DNA of 64,000 nucleotides from Hyaloscypha bicolor E (Eukaryota > Ascomycota > Leotiomycetes > Helotiales > Hyaloscyphaceae). Below are positions 11,222 through 23,344 of the stretch, in pieces. Positions within the stretch are counted from its first letter, which is position 1; every line of letters begins with the position of its first letter. The notes under the pieces are model-generated. The model saw only the letters and a list, made by a program, of their open reading frames with translations, did no database searches and was not told the DNA's origin. The DNA is taken from the NCBI RefSeq assembly GCF_002865645.1, contig NW_020194675.1, forward strand, positions 62,001 to 126,000, written 5' to 3'. The position numbers and the translations under genes were made by a program.

Positions 11222-14079
11222 TTATTCATCTTGAAAAATAAAACGGCCGTTAGGTCTCATGGCTTCCTTGTACCTCTCCTCAACGGCACTCCTTGCTATC
11301 TTGTGCGCCTTCTCACGATCCTCCCTCTCTTCCTGAGTCGTCGGGAAGTCCGCTCTCCAGAAACCAGGCGGGCTAGTTCTCCTCTCATACGTATGCCTAT
11401 GCCTCCCAAACTTGTTCGCCATGTCTCTCGTCTTTGCCTGAATAATCAGCTCTTCTTTCTCCTCCTTGCTCATGTTGCGAATCTTGTAAGCGTTGTCACC
11501 TAAGTACTCATCAAGCAGCATCTCATCTGCCTCCTCCTGCGACAATGTTGGTGGGCCGGCAGCCTCACGGTTCATTTCTGCAAGAACGCGAAACTTGCGA
11601 CCGCAACATTCGGGCTTCGTACATCCTTGCAGGCATTGGCGTGCTTCCCGGCCTCGAACAACTTCGTTGAAAGCGTAGTCATAGCCTTGATTGTAATTCG
11701 GGTTGACTTTGAAATCGCCGAGCTTCAGTCTGCCGACTGGCCTGATTCGTAAGGGTTCCTGATCAGGATCTATCTCCCAGTCTAAGCCATCGCCATTACG
11801 AGAGCGGCGGATTTTGGTTGTTGCGGCTTTGCTGGGCACGACAGATTGTCGGTAATTTGGTCGAGAGGCTTCCGCAGATGTTCGTGGAGACGCTTTCGTA
11901 AAGTACGAGGACGTGATGGGTGGTCGTTTCGGCGGAAGGATATCGGGCTCGTTAGTTTCTGGTGATGGCTTTCGTAAGGTGTATTTTGGTGTATAGCGAA
12001 TCAGGTTGTGTGTCGGAACAAGCTTATTCGGAACTTCTACTCTCGCTATAGACCTCGAGGTTGGTCTCGTCGGTTCCGCAGAGCCTCTTGATGTGCCCTT
12101 TGACGTTGGTCTGGACGGATCCGCAGATTCCCTCAAGGAGGTCCTGGATGAGGGCAATATTGGTTCGGCAGAGCTACTATGAGAAGAGCCTTTGGAAGAT
12201 GGCCTTGAGGTTTCTGCAGATTCGCGTCCCAAGCGCCTTGACGAAGATGAAAAGTACTCCTTGAGCCTCGCGGTCGTTGATTTAATGATCTGGTCATATG
12301 TGTCTTGGGGAGGATTTTGACGCTCATGAGCAAGACTAGAAGTCACGGGCGTTCTTGCAGGACGCGGCGGCTTATCACTAGCATAATCGAGCCGCGGGCT
12401 GAGGACTTGCTTTGGCGGTGATGGTTTTGCCAGAAGGCCATCCAGGAGACCACCAGAATTCGTTGTTTGTCTCCGCGACTTCGTAGCTGCGGCCGCGATT
12501 TCACCATCTTCAACGAGCTCGCCGACCGCCTCATCACTAGCAATTCGACGTTTCTTGGGAGGTCTGTCCTCGGATGTCCTTGGTAAGATCTGTCTGTTGG
12601 TGCTTCTAGGTTGGAGAATTGAGTCTCTACGCTGGGCAGGAGTCTCTTGGGATGTATGTCCAGGTTCGTCCTCTTCTGCTGTTTTGCTGTGAGCTTGGCT
12701 TTGAGTATGATGCCGGAACCTTGCTGCCAGAGGAGGCAGGGAGACAGAGTTTGGAACGTGGCGAGTCAACTCAGCCACCCTTCGTTGCTTTTTTGGAGTG
12801 ACCACTTTCTCTCCAATGTCGTCGAGATCGAGGCTTTCATTCGGGTTCAGATATTGTAGCCGTGCAAGCAGAATCGGACTACTCGAGATTGTCTCAATCT
12901 TGACCTCTGTCTTGATGGTTTGGCTGTTATGAGAAGCTTTCCGCTTTTTGAGGCTTCGGGCAGATACGAATTCAATATCTGGGGAACTCGAACGTTCGGC
13001 TGTCGGCTTCGCTACTGATACTTGTTCGTGATCAACTGCCTTGCTGGGAGAAACTGGGTCTGATCCCTCAGTTGAGCTTGTGTGTTGACCTTCAACAGCC
13101 TCAAATTCCGTGTCTTCCACACGCGTCTCGGCAACCCCACGGTAGGCAGGAAGGTTTGGTTCCTCGGGTGTAGGAGATTCTTGATGTGTGGGTGATTCTG
13201 CGCCCTTGGGAGTCTGTGCGGTGCTTCCAGGTCCCTTCCTAGATGTTCTTACAGGAGGGGCTATGAACGGACTGCTCGCTGGTACCTGGACCACTCGAGT
13301 AATCTCTCCCCCATTTTCATCTGCATTATCGCCGCCCGGTCTTATCAATGGCACTATTGATATGGGATGCGTTCCATTCACTCGTGCACGTAGTCTCCGG
13401 TTCTCTTCCTCTAGCCTCTGAACCTTGTCTTCCTTCTTACTGATGGTAATCTCCTGCTCCTTCGCCCATACCTCCAGAGTCTTGGCCTTTTCTTTCTCAG
13501 CTCTCCACCCATCTTCCATCGTCTGCCTTGCATCCTTTAAATTCAGGTAATGATCCCACAGAGTATTGTACTTGGTGGTGAGCGCTCGGTGCTTCTCCCA
13601 GGTGATAATCGTCTTCGATTCGTCGGCTTCAAATGCAGCTGCCGCTGACCTTGGGTCGCTGGGCGCCGGCGTCGTTGACTTCGACCCAGCTGCAAACTGG
13701 AGACGCGGTTTAGGGGTCCCAACATCTTGCTGCTGTTGCTTCAATCTCTGGGCCAGCTCGCCCGCCAGTCGATTATTCTCTTTCTCCAGACCCTCGACCC
13801 TCGTTGAAGCTCCCTTCCATCTTTCCAACTCGCCCGACAAATACGCATTGCGCTCAACCAGCTTTTCAACCCGTTCTGAGGTCTCCCGAAGCAGTCGCAG
13901 CTCTTCATGGCTAATGCGTGCTATATTCTTGTCATCGAGTTCTGCCGCAAAGTGTTAGCACAAATCAGATTCAACGCCGGAAGAATCCACACACCAGCTG
14001 CCACATTCTGCCCAATTCGGTTACAGACCTTGGTGAACTGGTCCAAAAGGTCCTGTCGACCATTCTTCCAGCTCTCCAT
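11222..14079 (-). CDS. SAE2: DNA end-resection protein, Sae2/CtIP/Ctp1 family
   Basis: Two exons: 14079-13995 and 13941-11222; 934 aa. The N-terminal 180 residues or so are heptad-rich coiled coil (ELRLLRETSERVEKLVERNA and EDKVQRLEEENRRLRARVNG), used for tetramerisation in this family. A long disordered Ser/Pro/Arg-rich centre follows. The conserved C-terminal domain carries LKLGDFKVNPNYNQGYDYAF, a Cys cluster (CLQGCTKPECCGRKF), KFGRHRHTYERRTSPPGFW and DFPTTQE, matching the CtIP signature GRHR...PPGFW...FP(S/T)TQ. The Ser-Pro about residue 885 corresponds to the conserved CDK site that licenses resection in S/G2. The protein activates the Mre11-Rad50 nuclease at double-strand breaks. The first exon is short but supplies a good start and coiled-coil sequence. 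Confidence 0.93.
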
Positions 14080-15363
14080 TTCCAGCGTAGGTGTTGCGTG
14101 CTCAAATCATTGTTGTGAGGAAGTTGGAGGACGCGATGGTCGTGCCAGGACGCGTTGAGGCGACTCGGCTCGGCTCGGTTCACCGCCACGTTGAATCTAG
14201 GAATCCACGCCTCAGCACTCCTCTCACTGCATCGCTCCTATCACTTTACATTCAACGCATTTTTGGGGCATTGGCACTACGAAAGGGCCATCCTAGAATC
14301 CGTTTAGAACTGGCAAGGCCTTGTTGCATTGTTTAAAGTAGGAAAGGTACTGATCCTCAATTCCTGACAAATCCTTGAATTCATCACGGGAAGTCCAAAG
14401 GTCATATACGAATCCAGATTCGTTTAAAATGCCAGCAAGCCAGACCTTACTGAATTAGCTGTTAATCTTCATAGGCGCCATTATCCTGCGGAGTCTTAAG
14501 CTACGGTCGATTGGCGCACGTTAATAACTTTTGATTGGATGCTGCTAGCTCATCGAAGTTTACATAGAATCCTAGACTGGTCTTGCTACGGCTAAAAGCA
14601 AGGATTCGAAGCGCGATTTCTTCTCAGTTGATCGTTCTATTCTGCAGCAGCGGATACAGTGTTTTCCTGCCTTGAGGAGACGTTGCCTGACGAGAGGCGT
14701 GGCAAACAAGGGAAAGGTGAAAGACACCAGCCTTGCGTTGCAATAGTAAGGGATGGTGGTGAAGCTAATGGAATTCACGTTGTCGTTGCTCTTCCGTTCA
14801 TCCACAACTCCTTCGGAAACTGGACAGCGCCTTGAAGGTGGGGCATGAAGGGAAAGGGGGGAAGGCAATAGCTTGATAAGGTGCGGGCAAGGTATAATTT
14901 CTCTCTGTTGGAGACAGTCTGTTAGTAGATACTTCATGAGATTGAACATTCCGACATGCGATTTCCTTCTATATAGGTATGGCGGTAGTGTAATTGGGTC
15001 GTTTGGCCACAAATTCGGCCAGGCGGATTGGGGTTGGTTGAGTGCAGAAGCTATCAATATCGATCTGTTCTTCCCAAACCCCCCTTTACTACAATTCCAG
15101 ATTTTTGGATGGACAGATCCGCAATTTTTCGATCTTCAGCAGCTGAAAGTGCTTGTCCGGTCACGCGGAGCACGGCTCATTCGTCGCGATATTTCCTGCC
15201 CAGGAAAACACAGGCATCAGTTTTACTCAGTACCCTACAGCTCCTCTCCGAGTCCTTATCCGAGTCCTTACTTGCTAATGACTAGTCGAACCTTTGTTTA
15301 CGAGTTTATGCTTCCGCATCGATTTCGTTGGCTCTGTTAAAGCTTCACTTTCGAGAGCGGAAG
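14080..15363. other. Intergenic upstream of SAE2
   Basis: No convincing gene on either strand over 1.3 kb. It ends at the 5-bp target duplication GGAAG (15359-15363) of the solo LTR. Confidence 0.5.
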
Positions 15364-15611
15364 TGTCACGGCCTGGATAAGCTGTGGAAGTGGAATGTGG
15401 TGTACTTTGGTATAAATATGTATGAAATGATGGTGCCCTAAGGGCGGTGGATGTCACGGCCTGGACAAGCTGTGGAAGTGGAAATGTATGTGTTTGTGTA
15501 AATATGTATGAATGATGGTGCCCTAATGGCGGTGAAGAAGCTATATACACGCCTGTACGCAGCACGTGACAGTGGAGAAGCTATATATACGCCTGTGCGC
15601 AGCACGTGACA
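15364..15611. mobile_element. Solo LTR with 5-bp target duplication and internal tandem duplications
   Basis: The element starts TGTCACGGCC and ends GCACGTGACA, so its termini are TG...CA within a longer inverted repeat (TGTCAC/GTGACA). GGAAG flanks both sides (15359-15363 and 15612-15616). Inside, an 88-bp 5' unit starting TGTCACGGCCTGGA is repeated from 15452, and a roughly 40-bp 3' unit (GAAGCTATATA...CGCAGCACGTGACA) occurs twice, ending at 15571 and 15611. No internal retrotransposon sequence adjoins it, as expected after LTR-LTR recombination. Confidence 0.8.
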
Positions 15612-15827
15612 GGAAGCAGCTGAGACATAAGCCCTGTTCCCCAACTTGTGAGCTGCATTTGCGGGGTATAAAAGTTGTTTTTTTCTCCTTGGTCAATCTC
15701 CAAGCGGAACAGTATTCGATTTCCATTCTCTATCCTCCAATCTACAAGATGCTTTCGTTCAATATTCTCTCTCTAGTAGCTTGATTTCTCTTAGCTCTTT
15801 CGATCAGCAAAAAAAGACCTCACCAAA

Positions 15828-16992
15828 ATGAAAGTTACCAGCAAAGCACAGCCCTGGACTGATGCGTACAGCCAAATGCGGAAAGACAGCGACAAGTACG
15901 GAAAATACGTTTCAGGAACTCTAACATCCCAAGCTGCACCTACCGTACCTTGAGGACCGGTGGCCAATCCAGATATCAAGTGTACAGGTGAGCGTAGAGG
16001 TGTCCTTGCTGCGTCGGCTAATGCTTCGGCTTGATACCTCAGTAGGGATCCGAGTTGCGAAAAAAAGAAGAAAATGCTATTGGGTCATGAATAAGTGGTC
16101 ATATACCATCAAAGGTAACCTTAAGTCGATCGTCTAACGGATTCTTGCTAACAGATCCAAGATCATGCTTTAGACAATGCTATTCTACAAACACGATGGG
16201 CTACAGCCACTTGGGCAAGACGGGAGAGCTGATCAGGCGCACAATCTCTGGACTCTGGTCAGACAAGGACATCATTCAATTTGAAAGCATGTTCCGTAAT
16301 ATGTACCTCCCTGTTGTCAAGAATGGTGATACCAGAGCCTCGAATTGGGACGTTTGTAAGTAAACAGTCTCGTTCAATGACAAATGCTGACGGATCTCAG
16401 CATGTCTTAATGCCGCGATTGGAATCGCAGTTCTTCATTGAAGATGCAAATGCATATGAGAACGCCATGAAGCTCTTCCTGCAAACTGTGCCGTCAATCA
16501 TTTACCACGAGTCTGACGGCAACTTCCCGCACGCAGCACGGGGCAGAGTTCAAGCGCGTCTGCACTGAAATCCAGATGGCTCGACTAACAAAGCCGGGGC
16601 AACTCTGGCTAGAGCGGGCAGATCCAAGCAACATATCGAGGCCTCACGCACAGGAGATACAGCATCAGCAGCATCTCACATATCCTCAAGACCTCGCGCA
16701 TCCAAGGTCTCAATCAATACGGTGGAGGTCTCGGTACTCGTTTCCACTTCTCTTTTAGATTCCACGCTCAATTCGAATAGGGGGTAGAATCTCCTTCATA
16801 GCTTTGCCAGAACAAGGGACTGGCCAGAGGCTTGTGGGGTGTGACGGAGATCGGATTCAATGCATTGAACTATCGGCTACTCTAGGAAACCCGATGCCGA
16901 AACAGAGCAGTACACTGAGAGGATCAGACCTCAAGGTACGAACAGTTTGTTTTATGGGTGGGAGGCCTTGGCGCATGCTGAGAACAAAGCTT
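15828..16992 (+). pseudogene. Alginate-lyase-like polysaccharide lyase pseudogene
   Basis: Family blocks appear in the right order but in different frames. They are PWTDAYSQMRKDS near the start; MGYSHLGKTGELIRR, QFESMFRNMYLPVVKNGD and ASNWD before a still recognisable intron (about 16357-16399); LNAAIGIAVL with a +1 shift into EDANAYENAMKLFL and SIIYHESDG; then THRRYSISSISHI, IQGLNQYGGGLGTRF and FHAQF; then VTEIGFNALNYRLL followed by a stop; and NSLFYGWEALAHAE. These match secreted fungal proteins with an alginate lyase domain, which act on acidic polysaccharides outside the cell. At least three frameshifts and several stops make it non-functional. It lies 216 bp downstream of the solo LTR. 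Confidence 0.8.
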
Positions 16993-17282
16993 GAGCCGTT
17001 CAAAAGCGGTAGAGGAAGCTGTTGAAAGATGTTCGTCAGGATGGCGGTATTGAAGCCGGTGGATATAGAATCCAATTCGGAGAGGAGAGCCTTTGTTCCG
17101 GTCCTTCGATCTCAATTGTTCTTGCACCTGTCTGACATGCATGCATTGGTGCGAAATGCGGCCGTTACGGAGTAGATTGCAGCAGCAAGGGGGCCATGAT
17201 CCATCTCATCTGCTAAGGGCGCTCATTGGCCAGCCGAGGGGGGAGAAACGCTCATCGTGCGCCCCTGCGGGTTTCGTGCGTG
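16993..17282. other. Gap after the lyase pseudogene
   Basis: This is probably further decayed lyase sequence. No frame can be followed. Confidence 0.4.
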
Positions 17283-17516
17283 TCAGCGATCGCGATACGG
17301 TCAAAAATCAGTCCGGTCCCTTTTTTTTCCCCTAACAAAAAAATTCTAGAATTTTTGATAACTTCACAACGTAGCACAAGATCTTTAAAAAAAAAATTAG
17401 AAAAGTTTATATAGAGATACGCCCAATAATTGCGCAATTTTCGGCTTCTTTCAATTTTTCAATTTTGTGAAATTGTGAAATTGTGGAAGTTATTACAAAA
17501 ATGACCGTATCGCTGA
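17283..17516. mobile_element. Putative 234-bp AT-rich TIR element
   Basis: The left end carries TCAGCGATCGCGATACGGTC followed by AAAAA. The reverse complement of the right end reads TCAGCGATACGGTCATTTTT, so the ends form an inverted repeat with one 6-bp duplication (CGCGAT) on the left. The interior is about 75 percent A+T with no coding sequence. A target duplication is not clear. Confidence 0.45.
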
Positions 17517-18655
17517 TTCAAGATCGTATTGCTGATGACGCTTAGTGCAGTCCTGACGCACGATTACAGCGATCTTTGTCAGCACCTTAATTTAATTCCC
17601 CACTCTCTTTCCTCACGAATCACACGGTTCACACACACCCCTTTCTCGTCATCACGAAAACCACGAAAATCCCAAAATAGGTCTTGGTCGTGGTACCGAT
17701 CCCTCGGGGATCGTGCGGATCGTGTCGGTTCCTTTATCATCGCGACAATGCCCGCGCATCAAGGCCAACCAACCTCCTTGCTCAGTTGTTCTCGGCCCGC
17801 AGATGGTTCCTGCAAGTGCAGGCAATCCCGGGTCACCCATCCATCGACCGCTCACCCTTCTCCCTTTCGTGATTCCCAACTTCCACTTCAGCCTTCACCA
17901 GGCACCAGCCCGAGCACCGTTTGGATTTGAGCGACTCAGGATTTTACGCCTATTAATATGTTTCCAGCCGGCCTAATTCCCCGTTAATCTTGCTGTGGGG
18001 AGATCCCAATTTGCCTGGACTGCCATCAAACATCGTTTGAGGTTGGGCGCCAATCATCACCCACAGCAATGGAGGGATCGTTGCAAGTGTTTTTTTTTAG
18101 GGTGCTTGCAGCTAAGCACGCCAAGGTTTGTTTCCGGATCTCACATGCTGGTCTACTGCTTTTCGTGCTTCATGTGTTCTGCGGCTCACATTGGTCCCAT
18201 GTCCAGCTGCTGGCAGAATACTGCCGCTCTCCAGAGCCGCTCGTCCAAATGGCCGAACTTTAACGAACTATAACCTCGGATGATGTTGATTGTTGGCCTA
18301 TGGCAGACGTCAGAGTAATGAAGTTTTCATCTCACGGCATGGTTGGCGTGCCGCTGGAGCTACTCCGTAGGTTGTTGCCTTCCCTACCTGGATTGGCTTG
18401 CATTTGACACCCGGGGAAAATCAGCCCTAGTGTTGTTGATGACAAGCAACCCAGCCTCATCTTCACCTCCCGCATTTATTTTCTTTTATTACCCCTCTTC
18501 TTAACAAAACTGTCGTTGTCAACAAGAGTCCCACCTTCGTTTTTTGTATGCCCGTCATTCGTTCCGGCGTACAAGCAAGATAGGTTGATTGCTTTAATTA
18601 ATCAGATGATCTAATTGGTTAGAGATACCACGGTCGTTTCACAACATCCTCAATC
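17517..18655. other. Intergenic, upstream of the WSC-glyoxal oxidase gene
   Basis: No supported gene. It is likely to contain the oxidase promoter; CT-rich tracts occur at about 18460-18500. Confidence 0.5.
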
Positions 18656-21464
18656 ATGGGCCGAAACCTCTGGTCTGCTCTCAGAGCAGTGGTGGTAGTA
18701 TCAATTGTGGGTCCTCCTAGACAAGAATGAGGCATCTCACTAACCATATCGCAGATCACCTCATCACATGCTGGGATCATTCTCGAGCAAAGACAGAGTA
18801 CTGTCACAGGATGGAACTACTACGGCTGCCAGACAGAAGGCACCAGCTCAAGAGCTCTTGCTTCAAAGGCAACAGCGTACGACACAATGACCCTCGAGTC
18901 TTGTGCAACAGATTGCGCTGGATATACCTACTTCGGTACAGAGTATGGTCGTGAATGTAGGCTTGTGCTCTCCTCATTTTCCCTTTCTGATGCTTACATA
19001 CTCCAGGTTACTGTGGAAACAGTTTCTCTGCTGGCTCTGTTGTTGCTGCTGCAGGTGATTGTTCTTTTGCCTGTGCCGGAAATGCTGCAGAGAAGTGCGG
19101 CGCTGGGAGTCGTCTCTCAGTCTACACGAAAGGGACTGGAACGGGGACCACGACTGCGGGTGGCGGTGGCGGAGGAACCACGACCTCTTCTCCACCTGTA
19201 GCGACCACTCAACCTGCTGGCCCTGGACCTCAAAAAGCTGGCTTGCCTGCCGGCTGGGTGTATTCTGGATGTCTTCAGTGAGTCTTCTCTAGATCTATCA
19301 TATGATATCAGCTGACAACGTGGGTAGGGACAATATTCCTTCCAATGAGGACGCTAACATGCAGTTGCCGACCTTCCCGTACAAAGTTTGGGACAGCCAG
19401 ACCAATGATGCGACGTCTTGCATTAATGTGTGCCAACAGTACGGATTCAATGCTGCAGGTCTCGAATATGCTTCCCAATGCTGTATGTGTTCTACCCCAA
19501 GCTCTCCCATCTGCTGCTAATGCAGCTTAGTTTGTGGAGATATTCAAAACATCCTCGTTGCTTCCGCGCCAACAACTTCAACAAATCCACAGGCTGTTCA
19601 ACAGTACACCCGCAGTGCAGTGCCACTCACATACGATGACTCTCAATGCAATGCCGCCTGCACAGGAAACGCAAACTACTGGTGTGGCTCCGGAAACAAG
19701 CTGACTTACTACACCTTCACTACCAACCCAGTGAAATGGAACTTTCCCACCGGCGCTGCAGCAGGATCTTACTCCCTTCTCATCGGCGGTGTCGTCGTGC
19801 CTCTCATCACTTCGCAAGTCATTACAGGGAAAGTAACATTCATCGAGAAATCTGGGACAGGAGAGCCAAACGGAACAGGCGCATATGAGCTTGACCTGAC
19901 ACAAATCTCTAACTTCAACAACGCGTGGAGAACGATGACTGGGTTGAAAACAGATGTATTCTGCGCTGCGGGACTGACATTGCCTGATAAAGCGGGGCGT
20001 CAGATCACAGTTGGTGGCTGGGCCGGGACTTCCAATTATGGCATCCGGTTGTATTTGCCTGATGGCTCTGCCGGTGTGAAGGGCGTAAACCAATGGACTG
20101 AGGATCCGGATAACCTGCAGTTGTTGGTGCCTCGCTGGTACCCTTCTGCTATGATCATGGCCAACGGCTCAATCCTCGTCGTCGGCGGAGAAATCGGTCA
20201 AAATGCTGACGAACAACCGAATCTTGAGATCTTGCCGAGAACCGGGGGTGGAACCGTCTACTTGGACTTCCTGCAGCGGACTCACCCATTTAACTTGTAC
20301 CCATTCATTATCGTTGTTCCTTCTGGTATCTTCATCTTGTATTACAACGAGGCCAGAATTCTGGATGAGAACACGTTCGCTACTATCAAGATCCTACCGA
20401 ATCTCCCAGGTGCAGTCAATGACCCCACCGGAGGCAGGACGTACCAGCTTCAAGGCTCTATGATCGCTCTTCCACAGTATGCTCCTTATACTGATCCTCT
20501 GGGTGTCCTGGCTTGTGGGGGGTCGACTTCAAATGGTGGATATGCGATCGATAATTGCGTTTCCACACAACCGGAAGCTGCGAATCCTGTCTGGACTATT
20601 GAGCGCATGGTATATCCCCCTTCCTTTTACCCCATTTCAAAGTCTCCAGTTCGCGACTGACGAGAATTATAGCCTTCAAGAAGAGTAATGCCCTGCATGG
20701 CCGGACTCCCAGACGGTACATACCTGATAGTAAGCGGTGGCCAGCACGGCGTCGCCGGCTTCGGTCTCGGTGGAGCACCAAACTGGAACGCAGGTTTGTT
20801 CCTCTTCTTCTCCACTTCTCTCTCTTCCAACTAACCATCCAACCTCAAGTGCTCTACGACCCCACCAAGCCAGTCAACCAACGTATGTCTGTAATGGCAA
20901 ACACAACCGTCGCCCGCCTCTACCACAGCGAAGCCATCGTCCTCCTCGACGGCCGCGTCATGATCTCAGGTTCCGACCCAACAGGAAATTACAGCCCGGA
21001 TCCCAACTCCTGGCCAGAGGAATACCGCGTCGAAGTCTTCACGCCTCCCTACATTCTTTCTGGCGCAGCACGGCCGACGTTCACAATCACGAACACGGAT
21101 TGGGCGTACGGAGCGGGTGTAACGTTCACGAGTAGCGTGGGGGGGATTAAGGTTAGTTTGTTGGGAAGTGTGAGTTCGACGCACGGGAACAGTATGGGGC
21201 AGAGAACGCTGTTTCCTGCTGTTTCTTGCTCGGGGACGAGTTGCACAGTATGTTGGAATTCTGATGACAGATGGTGAGACATAGTACTGATGAAAGCAGG
21301 TCACGGCGCCACCGAACTCACATATCGCTCCGCCGGGATGGTACATGATGTTCGTGCTGAACGGGGGGATACCGTCTGTCGGACAATTCGTGAGAATTGG
21401 AGGTGATCCAGCGAAATTGGGAAACTGGCCAAACTTGCCTGGATTCACTCTTCCCGGTGTTTAG
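18656..21464 (+). CDS. Secreted glyoxal oxidase-like copper radical oxidase with two WSC domains
   Basis: Eight exons: 18656-18706, 18755-18956, 19007-19277, 19328-19482, 19531-20609, 20673-20793, 20850-21247, 21300-21464; 813 aa. A signal peptide ([22 protein letters not shown]) is completed across the first intron. Two Cys-rich WSC carbohydrate-binding domains follow (about 35-120, YYGCQTEG...CYCGNSF...CAGN; about 150-260, YSGCLQD...CFCGD...CNAACTGN), separated by a Gly/Thr linker. The catalytic part has the glyoxal oxidase hallmarks: [13 protein letters not shown] (Cys of the Tyr-Cys cofactor), [13 protein letters not shown] (Tyr partner), [19 protein letters not shown] (Tyr/His copper ligands) and [10 protein letters not shown] (His ligand), then the C-terminal Ig-like DUF1929 domain. 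It would oxidise small aldehydes or alcohols to acids and release H2O2 outside the cell, anchored to wall glucan by the WSC modules. Confidence 0.93.
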
Positions 21465-22711
21465 ATGTTCCTTTTTGTGTTCCAAAATACGGTATGGGAT
21501 GGAGAGAAGAAAGAGAAGAGCTTTGATGGAGCAGAATGACTCCTAATAAAGGTAGTGATAATTGATAGCGAGCGTGGAGTCAAGCTGGAAAGGGGTAAAT
21601 GTTGGTTAAAACACTCTTTGCACTGTTAATACGCTATTGGTCACGTAATCTTAATGCAATGTCAATTCCGTTTCTTTCTCAAGAAACAATGTTGTAATGA
21701 GTCGATTATTCAACGTGTACCTCTTGCAGCAAGGAGACATCAGGTATGATTTGTGAGTTTAAAAGAAACTAAGGTCTGATAGTGCATTTATTGTTACAGC
21801 TTCAAGAGGCGTACTTTCACTTGCAGATATATATTAAGTATCAACTTCGGTTTCTTTGGTCTTTGGGCATCGGCCTATTACTTTTCCATACTGTGAGTTG
21901 CAATGAATCACCTGAAGTACTTTCCCATATATTCCGGAACTCACTCGAAACACTTCAAGGTTCTCTACGCCCTCGAAAGAATATTTCCGTCCAGCAAGCC
22001 CAAATGAAATTTAACTGGGGTTCACTTGAATCTATTTTCTCGGTCTAATCACGGGTTTGTTCGTTGTTGGGAACCTTAAGCTACAGTATATATTGAAAGT
22101 GACGTCAACGTTCGCTTACCAACTTCTCATTTCTGCACGTTAGCTGATTTGTCATATACACTACCTGAAAAATCACGCTACCATGTATATATATGCCCCC
22201 AAGTCCTTGACTAGCTGGCTAGCTGCTATTATCAATAAATCTCCATTCCAACACTATATAAGGGCGTTTTGGGCACACGTGACTCTCCGCCATCTTGCTC
22301 GCTAAAGCCCCTTAATGCCGGGTTTAGCTCTGGTGGCTGTAAAATCGAGAAGGAAGTGGCTGTTGTATATATTCGAGATATTACTTTCAAGCTTTAAACT
22401 ATTTATAAATAAACGTTGAGCTAGATGTATGGTTTTGGTAGACGCCGACCGGCTAAGCCGCAGGCACAGCTACTAATCTAATCCTTACGAGGCGATTGCT
22501 TCAGCTTCATATACCCCTTCGGGGACGATCTAACCTCTACTGCTTCCATTCTCAGATCTCTCTCTCTTGTCTAGCATTTTGTACTTTACTTTCCTTAGCC
22601 GGTTTCACATCGGTTACTATTCAATAGTCTAGGAGACCTCGAGCATTTCTCCCTGTAAGCTTTCGAGTAATAGTCATATGTATGAAACCCCACTACAACG
22701 ATTAAGCGGCC
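21465..22711. other. Intergenic, AT-rich
   Basis: It contains the oxidase 3' flank and AT-rich DNA. No coding signal that I can support. Confidence 0.5.
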
Positions 22712-22862
22712 CTAGCAGCAAAGACTATCCATCGCCTCAGAAATTTCCTTGGCAGCCATATCGGGGACCCACTTGAACGAGGCTGAAAACTTGTACTCGA
22801 TCTTAGAAGGCCTAGTGGTTTCAGCTAATAAGGAGGCAATTGATGGGGACTGCGGAAACGAA
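22712..22862 (-). pseudogene. Possible orphan terminal exon
   Basis: After a pyrimidine-rich stretch ending CCGCAG, the minus strand reads SPSIASLLAETTRPSKIEYK, FSASFKWVPDMAAKEISEAM and DSLCC, then a stop. The composition looks like real protein, but no upstream exon is visible and I do not recognise the family. It is probably a remnant. Confidence 0.25.
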
Positions 22863-23221
22863 GGCTGACAGACGCTAGATCTGAGGGTATTGAGATGGAG
22901 AACGGACTGCTAGTACTGTTTAGAGCAGAAATAAAGTGTTAGTAATGAAGCAATGTGATTTCAGGCGGCGAATTTATAAATTGCTAGCACTGGAAGCGGA
23001 AAGTTGAAAGTTCGTTTTCGTCTAATAGAGGCACACTGATTTTGTGTCTATAGTCGACGAAACTTGGGTGTTGAAATTCAGGAAACCAAAGGCCCTTGCC
23101 GTATTACTCGACAAGGTAAATCGATATTACTCGTATATCAGTTCTGCCATTGCAAAGCACGAAAAAGAGATCTGATTTGAGTTTAATAAACGATTCGTAG
23201 CATTCTTCAAGCCGCCCCCTT

Positions 23222-23285
23222 CCCCCCCCCCCCCCCCCCCCCCCCCCCAAAAAAGGAAAAGGAAAGGAAAAGAAAAGAAAAGAAA
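23222..23285. repeat. C27 homopolymer followed by an A/G-rich tract
   Basis: Twenty-seven consecutive C (23222-23248) are followed by about 37 bases of pure A/G in AAAAGG and AAAAG units. The C run is a potential G-quadruplex/i-motif and is likely to be length-variable or mis-assembled. It lies about 60 bp beyond the stop of the S41-type gene. Confidence 0.9.
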
Positions 23286-23344
23286 GGGAAAGTGCCAGCA
23301 ACCGAAGTCACGAGCTTGGAACAGCATCTCAGGACTCCCCACAC

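Noticed and set aside
14572..15057. 161-codon minus-strand open frame upstream of SAE2
   Set aside because: No motif or sensible composition, and an overlapping open frame lies on the other strand.
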